From Bradyrhizobium sp. Leo170 (GTDB taxonomy: Bacteria > Pseudomonadota > Alphaproteobacteria > Rhizobiales > Xanthobacteraceae): a DNA stretch of 64,000 nucleotides. The stretch is taken from NCBI RefSeq assembly GCF_004296405.1, contig NZ_PSRR01000007.1:1-64000 (forward strand). Direction: 5' to 3'. The position numbers and the translations under genes are program-made. Each line of letters opens with the position of its first letter. Positions within the stretch are counted from its first letter, which is position 1. The notes below the pieces were generated by a model. It saw only the letters and a list, made by a program, of their open reading frames with translations. It was not told the origin of the DNA and did no database searches. Shown piece after piece: positions 8,852-18,280 of the stretch.

Positions 8852-10813
8852 TCACATTCCGACCCCTACCACCCTGCTGTTCGTGTTTCGCAAATTCCGA
8901 TACCGCGCTAGCGCCCAGAGCGGGAAGAACTTGGAGTAGCCATGATAACGCAAGTAAAACACACGCGGAAAGCCTGTAGCCGTGTAACGCTGCTCCTCCC
9001 AGAGTCCTTTTTCGCTCTGTGTGCTTTTTAGGTACTCCACCCCCCCTCGAACTGCGGGGTTTTCGACCTCTCCCGCTGCCATCAGCGCAAGCAAGGCCCA
9101 TGCCGTCTGCGAGGAGGTCGAAGGCGCGACCTCATAGCCCCGATAGTCGAGCCGATAGCTGACGGCGTCCTCGCCCCAGCCGCCGTCCTGATTCTGGACC
9201 GACACCAGCCAGTCGACCGCCTTCCGAATCATCGGGTCCTGATGGTCGACGCCGGCGGCGTTGAGCGCGCAGAGCACCGACCAGGTGCCGTAGATGTAGT
9301 TCAGCCCCCAGCGGCCAAACCAGGAACCTTCGGCAAGCTGGGTGCGGCGCAGATAGGCGACGCCGTCGGCAACCGCCTTGCTGGTCTTTTCGGTCTCGCC
9401 GAGCTGCGCCAGCATCGAGACGCAGCGCGCGGTGACGTCCTCGGTCGGCGGATCGAGCAGCGCGCCGTGGTCGGAGAACGGGATGTTGTTGAGGTAATAT
9501 TCGAGGTTGTTGACGTCGAAGGCGGCCCAGCCGCCGTCGCGGCTCTGCAAGCCCTCGATCCATTCGCGGGCGCGGTCAATCGCCGCGTCGTACTCCTTGG
9601 TGCCGTTGTAGCGGCGCGCCCGGTCCATCGCCATGACCACCACGGCGGTATCGTCGAGGTCGGGATAATGGTCGTTGTTGTACTGGAACGCCCAGCCGCC
9701 CGGCCGGACGTTGGGCGCCTTCACCGCCCAGTCGCCCTTGAAATCGAGCACCTGCCGCGGCTTCAACCAGTCGAGCCCCTGCTTGGCCTTGGTAATGGTG
9801 TCCTCGCCGCCGGCCTCCTGCAGCGCGTGGCACGTCAGCGCAGTGTCCCACACCGGCGATACGCAGGGCTGGCAATAGGCCTCGTTCTCGCGGATCACCA
9901 ACAGCTTCTCGAGGCCGCGCCGCGTGGCGGCACGCGGCGGATAGTTCTCGTCCTTGCCGAGCGCGTCATACATCATCACGATGTTGGCCATCGGCGGATA
10001 GATCGCGCCCATGCCGTCTTCGCCGTTCAACCGCTCTTCGATGAAGGCGAGCGCGGCATCGATCGCGCGCTGGCGCAGCCTCTTCGTGAATAGCGGTTCG
10101 ACCACGCGCAGCACGCTGTCGAGCCCGCGGAAGAGCAGGAACCAGCCCCACCTCTGATGCGGCGCCTTCGGAGGCATGCCGACCGACTTGGGATCCTCCA
10201 GGAACAGTTCGTCGAGGCCGATGCCCTTCGGGTTCTTGGCCCGCGGCTTCAGCGCGGCCAACACCATCAGCGGCACCATCGTGGTGCGCGCCCAGTAAGA
10301 GATCTTGGCGATGTGGAACGGTGACCACATCGGCAGCAGCATGATCTCGACCGGCAGCACCGGCGTCGCGCGCCAGGTCACGACGCCAAACAGCGCCAGC
10401 AGGAAGCGGGTGAAGACGTTGCTCGCCGCCGCTCCGCCGCGCGAACGGATCGCTTCGCGCGCTTTCACCATATGCGGCGCGTCGATGGAATCGCCGATCA
10501 CCTTCAGCGCGAAATAGGCCTTCACGCTTGCGCTCATGTCGAACGGACCGTCATGCACCAATGGCCAGCCGCCATGGGCGCCCTGCACGCGGCGGAGGTA
10601 GTTGGCGATCTTCGCCTCCAGCACGCTGTCGACGGGCTCGCCGAGATAGTGGCACAGCAGCACATACTCCGCCGGGATCGTGCTGTCGGCCTCGAGTTCG
10701 AACACCCAATGTCCGTCGGATTGCCGATGGCCGAGCAGCGCCTCGGTCGCTACAGAGATGCTCTTCTCCAGTGCGGCCGGATCGACGGTGGCGGTATCGT
10801 TGACGGCATCCAT
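8852..10813 (-). CDS. shc: Squalene-hopene cyclase
   Basis: A 653-residue class II triterpene cyclase (also hpnF), a monotopic membrane enzyme that turns squalene into hopene and hopanol. The catalytic acid motif DxDD is D385-L-D387-D388. Several QW repeats are present, for example GGWAAFD, GSWFGRWG and QDGGWGED, and the length is normal for bacterial Shc. The N-terminus is clear and AGAAGGAG lies 12 bases upstream of the ATG. A 168-base gap full of palindromic sequence separates it from hpnE, so it may have its own promoter or reduced read-through. The stop is close to hpnG. Confidence 0.96.
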   Translation of the reverse strand: MDAVNDTATVDPAALEKSISVATEALLGHRQSDGHWVFELEADSTIPAEYVLLCHYLGEPVDSVLEAKIANYLRRVQGAHGGWPLVHDGPFDMSASVKAYFALKVIGDSIDAPHMVKAREAIRSRGGAAASNVFTRFLLALFGVVTWRATPVLPVEIMLLPMWSPFHIAKISYWARTTMVPLMVLAALKPRAKNPKGIGLDELFLEDPKSVGMPPKAPHQRWGWFLLFRGLDSVLRVVEPLFTKRLRQRAIDAALAFIEERLNGEDGMGAIYPPMANIVMMYDALGKDENYPPRAATRRGLEKLLVIRENEAYCQPCVSPVWDTALTCHALQEAGGEDTITKAKQGLDWLKPRQVLDFKGDWAVKAPNVRPGGWAFQYNNDHYPDLDDTAVVVMAMDRARRYNGTKEYDAAIDRAREWIEGLQSRDGGWAAFDVNNLEYYLNNIPFSDHGALLDPPTEDVTARCVSMLAQLGETEKTSKAVADGVAYLRRTQLAEGSWFGRWGLNYIYGTWSVLCALNAAGVDHQDPMIRKAVDWLVSVQNQDGGWGEDAVSYRLDYRGYEVAPSTSSQTAWALLALMAAGEVENPAVRGGVEYLKSTQSEKGLWEEQRYTATGFPRVFYLRYHGYSKFFPLWALARYRNLRNTNSRVVGVGM

Positions 10814-10833
10814 CTTGTTCGATTTCTCCTTCT

Positions 10834-10979
10834 GAGATCATGATCCGGAATCGGATCATGATCTCATCTCCTTGTTTGAGCATGATCTCCGCGCAAACGC
10901 TTCGCGTTTGTCGCGAGGGAAAACCGGTTTCCACTTTTCCGGATCATGCTGTAGCGCGCTTCTGCGGCTCGCGCAGCAT
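10834..10979. repeat. Palindromic GATCATG repeat between hpnE and shc
   Basis: Two parts are visible. Positions 10834-10865 form a perfect 14-bp inverted repeat (GAGATCATGATCCG / CGGATCATGATCTC) around GAAT. Positions 10879-10949 run from GAGCATGATC through GCAAACGCTTCGCGTTTG and AAACCGGTTTCC to GGATCATGC, a composite like intergenic repeats common in Rhizobiales. A shorter relative is at 48377-48417. It fills the gap upstream of shc. Confidence 0.7.
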
Positions 10980-10981
10980 GA

Positions 10982-12238
10982 TCAAGACCCGCCCAGGATC
11001 AGATCGGAGGCACGGTCACCGGACCGCACCGATCCCTCGATCGTTGCCGGCAATCCCGTATCAGTCCAATCGCCAGCGAGAAACAGGTTTTTGTAGGCCG
11101 TGACCGCGCCGGGCCGCAGAGCGTGCTGCTCCGGCGTAGCTTCGAATGTGGCACGGCGCTCGCGCACGATCTGCCAAGCGGGCAAAGGCGGCAATTCGCC
11201 GGAAATGCCGGCGGCCTTGCAGACATCGCGCCAGATCGCCTGTGCCAGTTCCTCGCGCGGCATGTCGACGAGACGATCACCATTGCTGATCGTGACCGAG
11301 AGCCGCTGCGGGAACGCGAACAACCATTCGACGAGGCCACCGATCACGCCTAGGATCGGCGCGGCATTGGGCGGCGGATCGAAGCGGAAATGCGCGTTCA
11401 CGATGGCGCGGAATTTGGTCGGCGTCTTCAGACCCGGCACCAGCGATGCCGCAGCGCGCGGCGGCACTGCGAGCACCACCGCGTCAGTAGGCGCAAGATC
11501 GATCATGTCGTCGCCGAATTTCAGCTCGCTGACATGATCGGACACCGTGCCGAACTGCCGCAGCTCATGGCTGAACCGCACGCTCGAACCCCTCTCCTGC
11601 AGCAGCTTCACCGCGGGTTCGATCAAGACCGAGCTCAATCCGTCGCGCGCAATCAGCGGCCGGCAGGACTCGCCGCCGGCAAGCAGCGTCTCGCGTACGA
11701 TCGCACCGGCCAATCCCGCCGAGCCCTCGGGCGGGTCGACATTGAGCGCGGCGAGCAACAGCGGCTGCACCAGACGATCGTACAGCGTGCCCTTGCATGC
11801 GATGGTATCGCCGACCCGCTTGTCGGTGCCGGCCCAGGCGAGTGGCGCCAGCGCGAGGTAGTCGCGTAAGCCCGTATCGGGGACGCGGCGCGCTTCGTCG
11901 AACACCCAGAGCGGCAAGCGGGAAGAGCCAAGATCGAGTTCCCAGCGCTTGCCGGTTGCAAGATCGACAAAGGGAAATTTCGCGCGTTCCGGCCCGACCA
12001 GCCCGGCCTCGGTGCCGATCGACTTTGCATAGGCCACCGCATGGCGGTTGCCGGACAGCAACAGGTGATTGCCGTTGTCGATGGTGAGATTGGTGGCGGC
12101 GTCGAAATAAGAGCGGCAGCGGCCGCCGGCCTGCTGCGTCGCCTCGTGGACGTGCACCATGTAGTTCGCTTTGGCGAGCCGAACGGCCGCCGAGAGGCCG
12201 GAAATACCGGCGCCGATGATATGAACGGTCTTTTGCAT
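10982..12238 (-). CDS. hpnE: Hydroxysqualene dehydroxylase HpnE
   Basis: A 418-residue FAD-dependent amine-oxidase/desaturase-fold enzyme that reduces hydroxysqualene to squalene, the third step of the HpnD-HpnC-HpnE route. The dinucleotide-binding G9-x-G11-xx-G14 motif sits in HIIGAGISGLS at the extreme N-terminus, with AGGRCRSYFD after it. The C-terminal FLAGDWTDTGLPATIEGS is the second FAD contact typical of the family. The start follows the hpnD stop by only 6 bases, so it belongs to the hpnC-hpnD-hpnE operon. Confidence 0.92.
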   Translation of the reverse strand: MQKTVHIIGAGISGLSAAVRLAKANYMVHVHEATQQAGGRCRSYFDAATNLTIDNGNHLLLSGNRHAVAYAKSIGTEAGLVGPERAKFPFVDLATGKRWELDLGSSRLPLWVFDEARRVPDTGLRDYLALAPLAWAGTDKRVGDTIACKGTLYDRLVQPLLLAALNVDPPEGSAGLAGAIVRETLLAGGESCRPLIARDGLSSVLIEPAVKLLQERGSSVRFSHELRQFGTVSDHVSELKFGDDMIDLAPTDAVVLAVPPRAAASLVPGLKTPTKFRAIVNAHFRFDPPPNAAPILGVIGGLVEWLFAFPQRLSVTISNGDRLVDMPREELAQAIWRDVCKAAGISGELPPLPAWQIVRERRATFEATPEQHALRPGAVTAYKNLFLAGDWTDTGLPATIEGSVRSGDRASDLILGGS

Positions 12239-12244
12239 CAGATG

Positions 12245-13084
12245 TCAGATGAACGCGTAACGAAGAAGAATGCCGATCTTTTGCATCTTGCCGACGCGAA
12301 CGGGCTCGCGTGGCGTTGCAAAACCCCGGGCGATCAGGAGATCGAGGATCGCGCGATAATATTTCGACATGATCCGTGGCGCGCGCACCGCGCGCCGCGA
12401 ATTACGCTTCATGATGTCATCCGCCTTCTCGAAATGTTTTTTCGCGCGCTCAGCCAGCGGCAGGCACACTCTCGGCAAGTTGCGCTCGGCGATCACCCGC
12501 TGGGGGTCGTCAGATGTAATGCCGGCATGCAACAGCATCTCGCGCGGCAGATAGAGCCGGCCGAGGCCGGCATCCTCATCGACGTCGCGCAGGATGTTGG
12601 TGAGCTGCAGCGCGCGGCCAAGGTGATGCGCGAGCTGGATGCCGTCGTCCTCGGGCAGGCCGAACACCCGCACCGAGAGCCGGCCGACGGCGCTCGCCAC
12701 GCGGTCGCAATAGAGATCGAGCGTCGCCATGTCGGGCGCGCGGATGTCCTGCGGCACATCCATCTCCATGCCGTCGACGATGGCAAGAAAGTCCTCGCGC
12801 TTCAGGCCGAAGGACCTGACCGAGCCGACATAGTCCTTGAGCCGCGGCGGCGGATTGCCCTGATACAGCGCATCGATATCGTCGCGCCATTGCTGCAACG
12901 CGGCCAGCCGCTCGTCGCGCGGGCCGTCGGAATCGGCGATGTCGTCGACCTGGCGGCAAAAGCTGTAAATCTGGAACATCGCATCGCGCTGCGCGCGTGG
13001 CAGGATCCGCATCGCGGCGTAGAACGAACTGCCGGACGCGGTGGTGCCATAGTCTGCGTTGGCCGCCGCCGTCTCAACGCTCAT
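12245..13084 (-). CDS. hpnD: Presqualene diphosphate synthase HpnD
   Basis: A 279-residue all-alpha trans-isoprenyl diphosphate synthase (squalene/phytoene synthase family). It condenses two farnesyl diphosphates to presqualene diphosphate. The first Asp-rich motif is DDIAD at residues 47-51 and the second is in NILRDVDEDAGLGR. The start ATG overlaps the hpnC stop as ATGA, so the two are translationally coupled. The frame stays open to 13513, but that is a shadow of hpnC. Confidence 0.93.
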   Translation of the reverse strand: MSVETAAANADYGTTASGSSFYAAMRILPRAQRDAMFQIYSFCRQVDDIADSDGPRDERLAALQQWRDDIDALYQGNPPPRLKDYVGSVRSFGLKREDFLAIVDGMEMDVPQDIRAPDMATLDLYCDRVASAVGRLSVRVFGLPEDDGIQLAHHLGRALQLTNILRDVDEDAGLGRLYLPREMLLHAGITSDDPQRVIAERNLPRVCLPLAERAKKHFEKADDIMKRNSRRAVRAPRIMSKYYRAILDLLIARGFATPREPVRVGKMQKIGILLRYAFI

Positions 13085-13959
13085 GCGCCGGCCGCCGTTT
13101 TTGACACCGGCCGGCGCCCAACGGCGCGGCGAGCCAACTCGCCGGCGACGCCGCCGAGGCTGGAACCGAGCATTGCGAGCGGACTGAGATGCACGCGCTC
13201 GCTGAGGGGATCGCGCACCTTCAGCATGTTCACGATCCTGTCGGCGAATGCCTGGATCACGGATATCTCCAGGCCCAACCGCAAATCCTTCACCTCGACG
13301 GCAAGCGACTTGCTTTCGGCAAGCAGCGCCTCGGTGCGCACCGCCAGAGCCTGCAGGCATTGCAGCAGCGGCGCTGGAGACTTCGGCTCCCCGAGCATCT
13401 CGACGGTGGCGCCGGATGCGGCCAGCGCATCGCGCGGGAGGTAGATGCGGTTGAGATTCTTGTAGTCCTTGGCGCAATCCTGCAGGTGGTTGTTGATCTG
13501 CAAGCCCGCGCACAGCGCGTCCGAGGCAGCCCAGGTGGACGTGCTCTCGCCGTGGACATCGAGCATGAAGCGGCCGACCGGCATCGCCGAGTACCGGCAG
13601 TAATGGATCACCTCGTCCCAGTTCTCGTAGCGCAGCTTCGTCACGTCCATGCGGAACGCGACCAGCACGTCGAGCGCGTGGCGTGGCGGCATCGCACGCT
13701 CGGCGAGTGCACGGCGCAGATTGACGGCTTCCTTTTGGGTGTCGCCTTCGCCCAAGAGCTCTTTCTCGAGCAGGTCGAGATAATGGAGCTTTTCGTCCGC
13801 CGGCAACGTTGCATGGTCGGCGATGTCGTCGGCGGTACGGACGAAATTATAGAAGGAAAGGATCAGGGCGCGGTGACGCGGATGAATGATCCACGACGCG
13901 ACCGGAAAATTCTCGTCGCGGTGGGTCTTCCCGGATCGCAGTTCGCTCGCGCTTGTCAT
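13081..13959 (-). CDS. hpnC: Hydroxysqualene synthase HpnC
   Basis: A 292-residue squalene/phytoene synthase-fold enzyme that converts presqualene diphosphate to hydroxysqualene. It has DDIAD at residues 44-48 and NNHLQDCAKDYKNLNR as the second Mg-binding region, where Q-D-C replaces the R-D-V of HpnD, a usual difference between the two paralogues. It is the first gene of hpnC-hpnD-hpnE. I see no strong ribosome binding site before the ATG at 13959. The 196 bases upstream hold no recognisable operator and end at the small secreted-protein gene. Confidence 0.92.
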   Translation of the reverse strand: MTSASELRSGKTHRDENFPVASWIIHPRHRALILSFYNFVRTADDIADHATLPADEKLHYLDLLEKELLGEGDTQKEAVNLRRALAERAMPPRHALDVLVAFRMDVTKLRYENWDEVIHYCRYSAMPVGRFMLDVHGESTSTWAASDALCAGLQINNHLQDCAKDYKNLNRIYLPRDALAASGATVEMLGEPKSPAPLLQCLQALAVRTEALLAESKSLAVEVKDLRLGLEISVIQAFADRIVNMLKVRDPLSERVHLSPLAMLGSSLGGVAGELARRAVGRRPVSKTAAGA

Positions 13960-14155
13960 CAGGAACCGGCCACATTTGCCCTAGCTAAGGCGCATGCGCC
14001 AGAAGTTGCGCACATGCGGTGGATTGCGTGCCCCATATAGGGGAATACGCGACCAAAACCAATGCTGTATGGGTAAAGCGCGTGGCTCCTGTGCCCAATA
14101 TCACACAGTGGGCACAGGCTCTCTTGCGGCTATTTTTCGCGTGCAAAATACGGTG

Positions 14156-14398
14156 TTACTGCCCGTGGCTCTTCAATACCTGGTCGCAGGCCGCGCTGAT
14201 CTTGGTGCGGTTCTCCTTCAGGCAGGCGAGGATGGTGAAATCGCCCTGATCGATCACCGCGCGGCAGTGCTTCTGAACGTCGCGGGTGCAGGCCTTCTGT
14301 TCCTCCGGCGTGCCGCTGCGCGATTGCTGCTGGGCGAAGGCGTCAGATGAAAGCGGGATCGACAACAGCGTGAGGGCCAATAGAACTTTACGCATCAT
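14156..14398 (-). CDS. Small secreted cysteine-rich protein
   Basis: An 80-residue protein with a signal peptide (MMRKVLLALTLLSIPLSSDAFA, cleavage before QQQ). The mature part has four cysteines in a pattern resembling the cysteine-rich repeat family (KACTRDVQKHC ... ILACLKENRTKISAAC). Such proteins are common in the Rhizobiales periplasm with no known role; they probably fold through two disulfides. GAAGGAA precedes the ATG by 5 bases. It lies upstream of hpnC on the same strand but 196 bases away, so joint transcription is only possible. Confidence 0.75.
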   Translation of the reverse strand: MMRKVLLALTLLSIPLSSDAFAQQQSRSGTPEEQKACTRDVQKHCRAVIDQGDFTILACLKENRTKISAACDQVLKSHGQ

Positions 14399-14824
14399 AT
14401 TCCTTCATTTCCGACAGCAAAAAACCCTGTTCCGGAAGTTGCGTTTCGGCAGAACCCGGCATGGATTTGTTGGGATTTGCGCCGCCGCGTAGCAAAGCGA
14501 CGAAGAAAGGACAAGCGCCGCTAAATGCGGCCAAATTTGCGGTGCTGTAAAGGGCCATCTAATCGGTTGAAAAACCAAGAAGTTTTTTCCAATCACGGTT
14601 CGCTACAGACTGTTGCAGCGCAGATGCCGATATCGGATGGACAGACATGAAGTGAGATGCTTCTTGATTCTGTCGAACAAAAATGGCGTGTTTCACTCGA
14701 TTCCACCGGCTATGACAGGCAGGGTGGGTCGTTTGAACCTGTGGGATCGCGATCAACACTAAGTGTTCGATGCGGCGAGGCGTATCTTGAAGAAGATCGT
14801 CGATTTTTGATGGGAAAACTCACA
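14399..14824. other. Intergenic region between two divergent small secreted-protein genes
   Basis: About 425 bases. Short open frames occur on both strands but none has a recognisable protein or a good ribosome binding site. A plausible in-frame upstream extension of the next gene (from 14657) shows no signal peptide, which argues against it. No repeat or clear promoter is seen. Confidence 0.5.
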
Positions 14825-15328
14825 ATGAAGCGGTTTGGTTTGGGCTTGTTCGGTCGCGCGATCACAGCGGCCGGCATTGGCGCGGTGGTCATGTTGTCGG
14901 CCGGCACGGGCAACGCCCAATCGTCGGGACCATTCGCCGGCTTTGACGGATCATGGAGCGGTTCGGGCACCGTTGCGCTCTCCAACGGCACCACCGAACG
15001 GATCCGGTGCAAGGCCAGCTACAAGGTCAACGCCACCGGGCTTGGCCTGAAGCAGAGCCTGAATTGCGCCAGCGACAGCTACAAGTTCGACCTCTCCAGC
15101 GACGTGACGAGCCAGGGTGAGCGCATCTCCGGCAACTGGAGCGAGAGGAGCCGCAACATCTTCGGCAACCTGCAGGGCACCGCGGGCGGTGGCCAGATCG
15201 AGGTGTTCGTCGAGGCGTCCGGATTCGCCGCCACGCTGAACCTGCGCGCCCACGGCAACAGGCAGGTCGTGCAGATCGATTCCAAGGGCGAGATCCGCGG
15301 CGTCAACATCACCCTGACGAAGGGCTGA
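14825..15328 (+). CDS. Small secreted hypothetical protein
   Basis: A 167-residue exported protein. The N-terminus (MKRFGLGLFGRAITAAG, a hydrophobic run, then GNAQSSG) is a signal peptide. The mature domain is beta-rich with regular polar strands (GSWSGSGTVALSNGTTERIRC, GISGNWSE-like and GNLQGTAGG patterns) and two cysteines. It resembles small lipocalin-like or calycin-like periplasmic proteins of Bradyrhizobium, but I recognise no named family. An ATG at 14810 would add five residues; a longer start at 14657 would bury the signal sequence. It is convergent with the next gene. Confidence 0.7.
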   Translation: MKRFGLGLFGRAITAAGIGAVVMLSAGTGNAQSSGPFAGFDGSWSGSGTVALSNGTTERIRCKASYKVNATGLGLKQSLNCASDSYKFDLSSDVTSQGERISGNWSERSRNIFGNLQGTAGGGQIEVFVEASGFAATLNLRAHGNRQVVQIDSKGEIRGVNITLTKG

Positions 15329-15345
15329 TACAGCCGCGAATTCTG

Positions 15346-15381
15346 TGGCCCGGGTGAAGCGACAGCGTAACCCGGGCTACG
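15346..15381. repeat. Single-arm family A repeat between convergent genes
   Basis: GCCCGGGT and ACCCGGGC form a perfect 8-bp stem around GAAGCGACAGCGTA, followed by TACGA. It is half of the family A unit and lies between two convergent stops, slightly overlapping the end of the acetyltransferase gene. It could fold on both transcripts and help terminate them, though there is no T tract. Confidence 0.6.
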
Positions 15382-16024
15382 ACACTGTCGCAGCACCGTC
15401 CCAGCGCGCGCAGAAGGCCTCGATGTCGGTCGACTGGAATTCGCCGAGGCGCGCCATGATCGTCTCGAACGGCCAATCCCACCAGGCGATCCGTGCAAGC
15501 TGCGCCGCGATCTTGCGATTGAACCGCTCGCGGATCTGGCGGGCCGGCACGCCGCCGACGATGGTATAAGGCGCCACATCGCGCGTCACCACGGCGCCTG
15601 CCGCCAGCACCGCGCCGTCCCCTACCGTAACACCGGGCAGGACGATAGCGGCGTGGCCGATCCACACATCGTTGCCGATCACCACCCGATCGCCCCGCCG
15701 CTCGGCGAAGAAGGCGCGATCACGCTCGGCCGTCTCGGAGTAATATTCGGGGCAATAGGTGAAACGGTGCAGCGACGGACGGTCGATCGGATGGTTCGGT
15801 GCGCCGATCCGGACCTGCGCGGCGATCGCACAGAACCGGCCGATCTCGGCATCGCCGACCATGCAACCAGGGCCGAGATAGGAGAAATCGCCGAGCTCCG
15901 AATACTCGACGGAGGTATCGCCGAGTATCTCGCAGCACTTGCCGATGGTGCTCTCGCGCAGCTTGACCGTCGGCTCGATGACGGTCTCGGCGATCTTCGG
16001 GCGCGGACGCGGCGCTTCATTCAT
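15377..16024 (-). CDS. Phosphonate-type hexapeptide-repeat acetyltransferase
   Basis: A 215-residue left-handed beta-helix acyltransferase (CatB/LbH type). Hexapeptide repeats run from about residue 15 to 150 ([54 protein letters not shown]). [14 protein letters not shown] is the loop with the likely catalytic His. The layout, with a short acidic/proline-rich N-terminus and a WWDWPFE tail, fits the subfamily found in phosphonate (phn) gene clusters. No other phn gene is in this window, so the substrate is open. Its ATG overlaps the stop of the LysR gene (ATGA), so the pair is translationally coupled. Confidence 0.8.
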   Translation of the reverse strand: MNEAPRPRPKIAETVIEPTVKLRESTIGKCCEILGDTSVEYSELGDFSYLGPGCMVGDAEIGRFCAIAAQVRIGAPNHPIDRPSLHRFTYCPEYYSETAERDRAFFAERRGDRVVIGNDVWIGHAAIVLPGVTVGDGAVLAAGAVVTRDVAPYTIVGGVPARQIRERFNRKIAAQLARIAWWDWPFETIMARLGEFQSTDIEAFCARWDGAATVS

Positions 16025-16956
16025 TTTGCTGTTTTCCTGTTTCGTGAGAGCGGCACCTGGTCCCGCCCCTCAACTTCATTTCCGATATCCAGCACCTCCC
16101 GGGCGACGTCAATGAAACTTCGCACGAAGCGCAGCTCGCGCTTGTCGACCGGAGCGAGAAGATAATTCGCGTAAGTCTCGTTCATGTCGGTGATCTCAAT
16201 GCCGATCAGCTCACTCGATGCCGACATGCTGTCATCAAGCAGCAGGCCGACGCCGATCCCATGCAGCACCGCCTCCTTCACGACAGGAAACGTGGTGGTC
16301 TTCACAAGACGCGTCAGGGTGATGCCGAGTTCACCGCATTTCTGATGCAGCAGGCGCTGCGTCAGAGACCCGTCCTCGGGCACGATCACCGCCTCCTCCG
16401 CGAGGTCGCGCAGCGAGAGCTTCTTGCGGCGTGCAAATCGATGGTCCCGACGCACATAGGCGTGGTAGCGCGTCCTCGCCAACGGCAGGCTATAGAGCTG
16501 CTCATCGATCACCGGCTCGGTGACGATGGCGACATCGACGGCGCGTTCGCGCAAACGTTGCATTGCCAGTGTCCAGCTCACGAGCGTGAACTCGATCTGA
16601 ACGCGCGGGAATAGGGTCGCATAGCGGGCGATCACTGGCATCGCCGGCCGCGGCGCGTTGGCAACCACGCTCAAATGGCCCGCGGCGATCTCGCTGTAGT
16701 TGGCGACTTTCTCCTCGATCAATTGCTCCAGGTTGCGCAGCCTGTCCGAGACGGCAAACAGCTCGCGACCGGCGCGCGTCAGCTCCAGTCCGTCGCGGCG
16801 ACGTACGAAGAGCTTGGTTCCCATCGTGCGTTCAAGATTTGCGACGTGCTGGGTCACCGACGATTGGGTGACGCCAAGCTTTTCCGCCGCACGGGTGAAA
16901 CTGCCTTCCCGTGCCGACTGGGTGAAGGCGCTGATCTGATAAGGATTTGCCCGCAT
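16021..16956 (-). CDS. LysR family transcriptional regulator
   Basis: A 311-residue LysR-type regulator. The winged helix-turn-helix spans residues 1-62 ([20 protein letters not shown], then [19 protein letters not shown]). The effector domain runs from about 90 to 295. It is divergent from the MetE-like gene with 184 bases between starts, a gap holding two dyads that fit a LysR operator. It is coupled to the downstream acetyltransferase by an ATGA overlap. The likely targets are its own operon and the divergent MetE-like gene; the inducer cannot be read from the sequence. Confidence 0.93.
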   Translation of the reverse strand: MRANPYQISAFTQSAREGSFTRAAEKLGVTQSSVTQHVANLERTMGTKLFVRRRDGLELTRAGRELFAVSDRLRNLEQLIEEKVANYSEIAAGHLSVVANAPRPAMPVIARYATLFPRVQIEFTLVSWTLAMQRLRERAVDVAIVTEPVIDEQLYSLPLARTRYHAYVRRDHRFARRKKLSLRDLAEEAVIVPEDGSLTQRLLHQKCGELGITLTRLVKTTTFPVVKEAVLHGIGVGLLLDDSMSASSELIGIEITDMNETYANYLLAPVDKRELRFVRSFIDVAREVLDIGNEVEGRDQVPLSRNRKTAK

Positions 16957-16995
16957 AGGGCCGAACTCGCCACCACAACCTGCGCTGCTCTCGCC

Positions 16996-17028
16996 ATTAG
17001 CATGGCTAATATGACGTCACGGTGACGT
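16996..17028. promoter_or_regulatory. Two adjacent dyads in the LysR / MetE-like promoter gap
   Basis: ATTAGC-ATG-GCTAAT (16996-17010) is a perfect dyad that contains the T-N11-A LysR box. ACGTCAC-G-GTGACGT (17014-17028) follows after 3 bases. Both lie 40-72 bases upstream of the LysR start and 112-145 bases upstream of the MetE-like start, a typical LysR recognition and activation arrangement. Confidence 0.6.
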
Positions 17029-17140
17029 TAATCTGGCTGGTTACTGCAGCGCCGATCCGAAATCGAACGGGGACCGCACCGCGATGGTGCGCTCAACGAC
17101 CGACGCCCGATCTTTCGTGACCAAGGCCAGGAGGAACGAC

Positions 17141-18280
17141 ATGCACTCAGGCGCTTCCAGGATACTGACCACCCATGTCGGCAGCCTGCCGCGCTCGCCC
17201 GAACTGGAGGCGATGCTGCTGCGCCGGGAGAAGCACGAACTCGACCCGAGCGGTTTGCGACAATTACCGGGTGCGATCGAAGACGCCGTGACGTCGGTCG
17301 TACGTCGCCAGGCCGAGCTTGGCATCGACATCGTTTGCGATGGCGAGATGAGCAAATATGCCTACGCGACATACGCACGCGAACGGATGACCGGCCTCGA
17401 GGGCGAAGATCAGCCGCTGGCGCTTTCCGAACTGTCGGAATTTCCGAACTTCGCGCAGCGCGTCAAGCTCGACATCAAGACGCCGGCCTGCGTCGGACCG
17501 GTGAGTTACGTCGGCGCAGACGCCCTGGCGACCGACATCAGCAACCTGAAGGTCGCGCTCGATGCGGCAAAGGTCGAGCGCGCGTTCATGAGTGCGTCGT
17601 CGCCAGGAATCATGGCGCACTACATGCCCAATCGGTACTACGCCTCGCAGGACGCATATCTGGAAGCTCTCGCAGAGGCGATGAAGCGCGAGTACGACGC
17701 CATCGTGGCCGCCGGCCTGTTGCTGCAGATCGATTGCCCGGACCTCGCTCTTGGCCGGCATTTCCGCGCCACGCCGGCGACGATTGCCGATTTCCGCAAC
17801 GAGATCGCCATGCTGATCGAAATTCTCAATCACGCGCTACGCGACATTCCGCCCGAACGCATGCGCCTGCATCTGTGCTGGGGCAACTACGAATCTCCTC
17901 ATCATCACGACATCGAACTGTCCGAGATCCTGGACCTGATCCTGAAGGTTCGACCGGCTGCGCTGCTGATCGAGGCTGCCAATCCGCGGCATGCGCATGA
18001 ATGGTCCGTGTTCGCCGAGACCCCGCTGCCCGATGACAAGATTCTGGTGCCGGGCGTGATCGACACCTGCACCAACTATATCGAGCACCCCGAAGTGGTG
18101 GCGCAGCACATCGAACGTTATGCCGGCATGGTCGGGCGCGAGCGCGTGATCGCGGGCACGGATTGCGGCTTCGCAAGCTTCGCGACGCTGCACACGGTCG
18201 ATCCTGAGATCGCCTGGCGCAAGCTGGAAGCGCTGGTGCAAGGCGCCGAGATCGCGTCACGGCGACTTTGGAAGAACTGA
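17141..18280 (+). CDS. MetE-like cobalamin-independent methyltransferase-family protein
   Basis: A 379-residue single-barrel protein of the UROD/MetE superfamily (COG0620), matching the C-terminal catalytic half of MetE. The N-terminal THVGSLPR and the zinc-ligand regions HLCWGNYE and AGTDCGFAS are present, so a zinc-bound thiol substrate is likely. Stand-alone members of this size take part in methyl transfer to homocysteine-like thiols or in coenzyme M-type epoxide metabolism, and I cannot tell which applies. The start at 17141 is fixed by AGGAGG 6 bases upstream; the frame is open to 17084. Control by the divergent LysR is likely. Confidence 0.8.
   Translation: MHSGASRILTTHVGSLPRSPELEAMLLRREKHELDPSGLRQLPGAIEDAVTSVVRRQAELGIDIVCDGEMSKYAYATYARERMTGLEGEDQPLALSELSEFPNFAQRVKLDIKTPACVGPVSYVGADALATDISNLKVALDAAKVERAFMSASSPGIMAHYMPNRYYASQDAYLEALAEAMKREYDAIVAAGLLLQIDCPDLALGRHFRATPATIADFRNEIAMLIEILNHALRDIPPERMRLHLCWGNYESPHHHDIELSEILDLILKVRPAALLIEAANPRHAHEWSVFAETPLPDDKILVPGVIDTCTNYIEHPEVVAQHIERYAGMVGRERVIAGTDCGFASFATLHTVDPEIAWRKLEALVQGAEIASRRLWKN

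Noticed and set aside
13085-13513. N-terminal extension of HpnD
   Set aside because: It is a shadow of hpnC; the family starts right at the ATGA overlap.
14405-14596. Small leftward open frame of 63 codons
   Set aside because: No ribosome binding site, signal peptide or recognisable family; it occurs in a plain intergenic stretch.
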